Of a stretch of DNA of 64,000 bases, positions 62,163-64,000 are shown piece by piece. The notes beneath the pieces were generated by a model, which was not told the origin of the DNA, made no database searches, and worked only from the letters and a program-made list of their open reading frames with translations. This DNA is from Fratercula arctica. Its lineage: Eukaryota > Chordata > Aves > Charadriiformes > Alcidae. The first letter of the stretch is position 1; each line of letters begins with the position of its first letter. The stretch lies in assembly GCA_947846985.1 (NCBI GenBank), contig CANTUZ010000005.1, positions 51,301,389 to 51,365,388 on the forward strand. The letters are read 5' to 3'. The translations under genes were made by a program, and so were the position numbers.

Positions 62163-64000
62163 CTGCAAGGAGAATCACACCAGATCAGATAACACAATGC
62201 ACTATGCAAGAAAAAGAAAAACATGAATTTCATTAGATCTAATATTGACTTATTTTACACATTAACTTATTTTGCACATTGACTTTTCCTCTCATGCTCA
62301 GAGCTTCCATGTGCATCATATACATGTATTTTGCAATCTTTATCATAAAACCAAATATGCAGTTTGAATTATAAGTGCACAGAGTATCACCTGTTCCTCA
62401 ATTCTGAAGAATTCATTGTCTCAAAAGTCTATGCAATATACAGAAAACTTGATAAAATAACCCGAGAACTGAAAATACCCAAAAAAGCAAGAAAGTCAGT
62501 AAGGTTACACCTTAGTTTTTATTTTAAAATTTTGTTTAAATGCTCTCTGAATGCTGCACAAAATGACATTTGTGCCCATGCCTTCACCTGGCATTGCAAA
62601 CACCAACACATGTGAAGAGAGTCTCCTCTTTGCGACACCACTATAAACCCCACAGTAACTGCAGATACTCAGTAGAGCCATTTTAGATGCACACTTTTAG
62701 AATTAAAAGCAGAAACCCCTCCTCATTCCCCAACACCAACATCAACTCCCAACACTTCCATGTCTAGTAGTAAAAGTCCAGCAACTGTGCTCATGTGAGA
62801 TCTGTGCTCGCAAAATCACTTGGCATCTTAAGCAGTTCAAGTGCACATATTCCTTCACATACCTAACTGATGGTGTACCTTCTTATCAAGCACAAGAAAG
62901 GATTCTGATTTTGATCATAGTACAGCGATGACCAGGTCCAAAAATGGAGTAGTTCTTGTATTTTCTGCCTCGGTATCTTGGTATCACCTGTTTATAGTAG
63001 TTATCAGCCCAAATATGTGCCCCATGTGCAAACCTCGCAACCATTCGAAAAATGCCCATGTTGTCTAGTATAAAAGTGAGCCTTCGCAGTTCTTGTCAGA
63101 GCTGATACTGCTACTGGCTGTGAGTCTGCCCAGGGCCAGCACCCACAGAACTCTCAGCTGTCTATGGGCACCACTGCCAGAATCTCCACCACTCCAGGAC
63201 CACGTGATGAAATGCACTGACAGGTCCCATAACCTAGCCCCTGTATCTTTAGTTAGTAAAACCCCTAATTTGAGCTGATTTCTTTAAGCACTGCTGCTTT
63301 CAGTGTTTAACAACTATAGTATGCTCTCCACTTAGCTTATGACCGATTTGATTTCCTCCCTATATCAGCAATCTGACTGGGTGCGAAGATTTTGCAAGTA
63401 AGTGTTCTTTTATTGGAATCAGACTAACAAACAGCAGTACGCCAGTGATATTTAACTTCCGGAAGTTTAGGTCCTGAGATTAAAGATTAAATACAGATGC
63501 TCAAGCAGGGGATTCCTTTGGTCTTGTAAGACAGACTGGAAAAATGTTTTGCCAGTGCAATGACAGAAGATTGGACTAACTTCTCTTGTGTTTATTTTAT
63601 ACATTAATAGTGGCTAATTGGGCCCTCACTGAAAACAAAAAAGTATTCAGAAACAGAGCTGAGTCTTTCAATGACAGCTTGTGATATCCTTCAGACCTTT
63701 AACAACTCCTTGGACAAGAGTAAATTTAAGACAATTATTAGGGCTTCTGACTGTCCTACAGCCAGGTCCATGGAGCAAGGTGCAGGCAGCAGAATTAGGA
63801 TACTGATATGTGATCATCAAATGAAATCTCAACAGTACAGACTGGATCTAGGAACCGATTACAGATCAGGACAGGTATGTGCATGGAAGTATGGAGTTCC
63901 GAAACCAAGCTGAGTAGTTTTTTTCCTACAACATGGCAAAAAATATACTAATCATGGCCAAAATAAAAATGCAGGACTTTTTATTTTAGAAGTCACATTA
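62163..64000 (-). other. presumed 5' part of IFTAP, intron with no exon seen
   Basis: The coding phase at 62162 requires at least one more upstream exon, so this stretch should be intron. I searched the minus strand for an acidic N-terminal exon with splice sites and found none. Plus-strand frames at 62364-62615 and 63671-63913 have no recognisable domains. There is no CpG-rich promoter in the stretch. Confidence 0.5.

Noticed and set aside
1..64000. CRISPR arrays, operons, tRNA and rRNA genes
   Set aside because: I saw no regularly spaced identical repeats, no bacterial gene packing and no tRNA or rRNA signature; the sequence is vertebrate nuclear DNA.

Overview
The window looks like bird nuclear DNA. 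The evidence is several 5'-truncated CR1 LINEs with the typical ATTCTATGATTCTATGA-type 3' end, a solo LTR of the avian TGTCATGGTT...AACCACGACA type, AT-rich single-copy sequence between them, and a split vertebrate gene. I cannot name the species. There is no sign of bacterial, phage or plasmid organisation, and almost every open frame over 60 codons is either chance or part of a retroelement.

The one gene I can support lies on the minus strand between 62162 and 45209. Five GT-AG exons with compatible phases (62005-62162, 60482-60553, 59483-59540, 52820-52947, 45209-45361) encode the middle and C-terminus of a protein that I recognise as the orthologue of human IFTAP (C11orf74/NWC). IFTAP is a small soluble protein associated with the ciliary intraflagellar-transport A complex. 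The best-matching blocks are YLDLEDVDTDEE, LVLPGEVEQ and [12 protein letters not shown]. The first exon(s) are not in the window and should lie to the right of 64000. In mammals this gene sits beside RAG2/RAG1 and its 3' end faces a large gene desert before LRRC4C. That order predicts RAG2 to the right and explains why the left 45 kb has no recognisable gene.

Layout. 1-11.6 kb: unique AT-rich DNA, with one old CR1/L3-like LINE relic at 3.1 kb and some motif-rich non-coding stretches. 11.64-14.15 kb: a long, dead CR1 copy. 18.1-21.7 kb: a TTCC microsatellite, two reverse-strand CR1 fragments, a 254-bp pure C/T tract and a solo LTR. 22.6-22.8 kb: an isolated CpG-rich patch. 25.9-26.3 and 37.2 kb: short CR1 tails. 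37.9 kb: a G-quadruplex motif. 45.2-62.2 kb: IFTAP exons. Its introns carry another long dead CR1 (49.1-51.1 kb) and three old MIR-like SINE relics, all antisense to the gene.

I found no CRISPR array, operon, toxin or otherwise novel multi-gene system. The most useful leads are the gene model itself (with a tandem NAG acceptor and a frame-neutral 72-bp exon), the CpG-rich patch in the desert, and several candidate conserved non-coding elements that need an alignment to judge.
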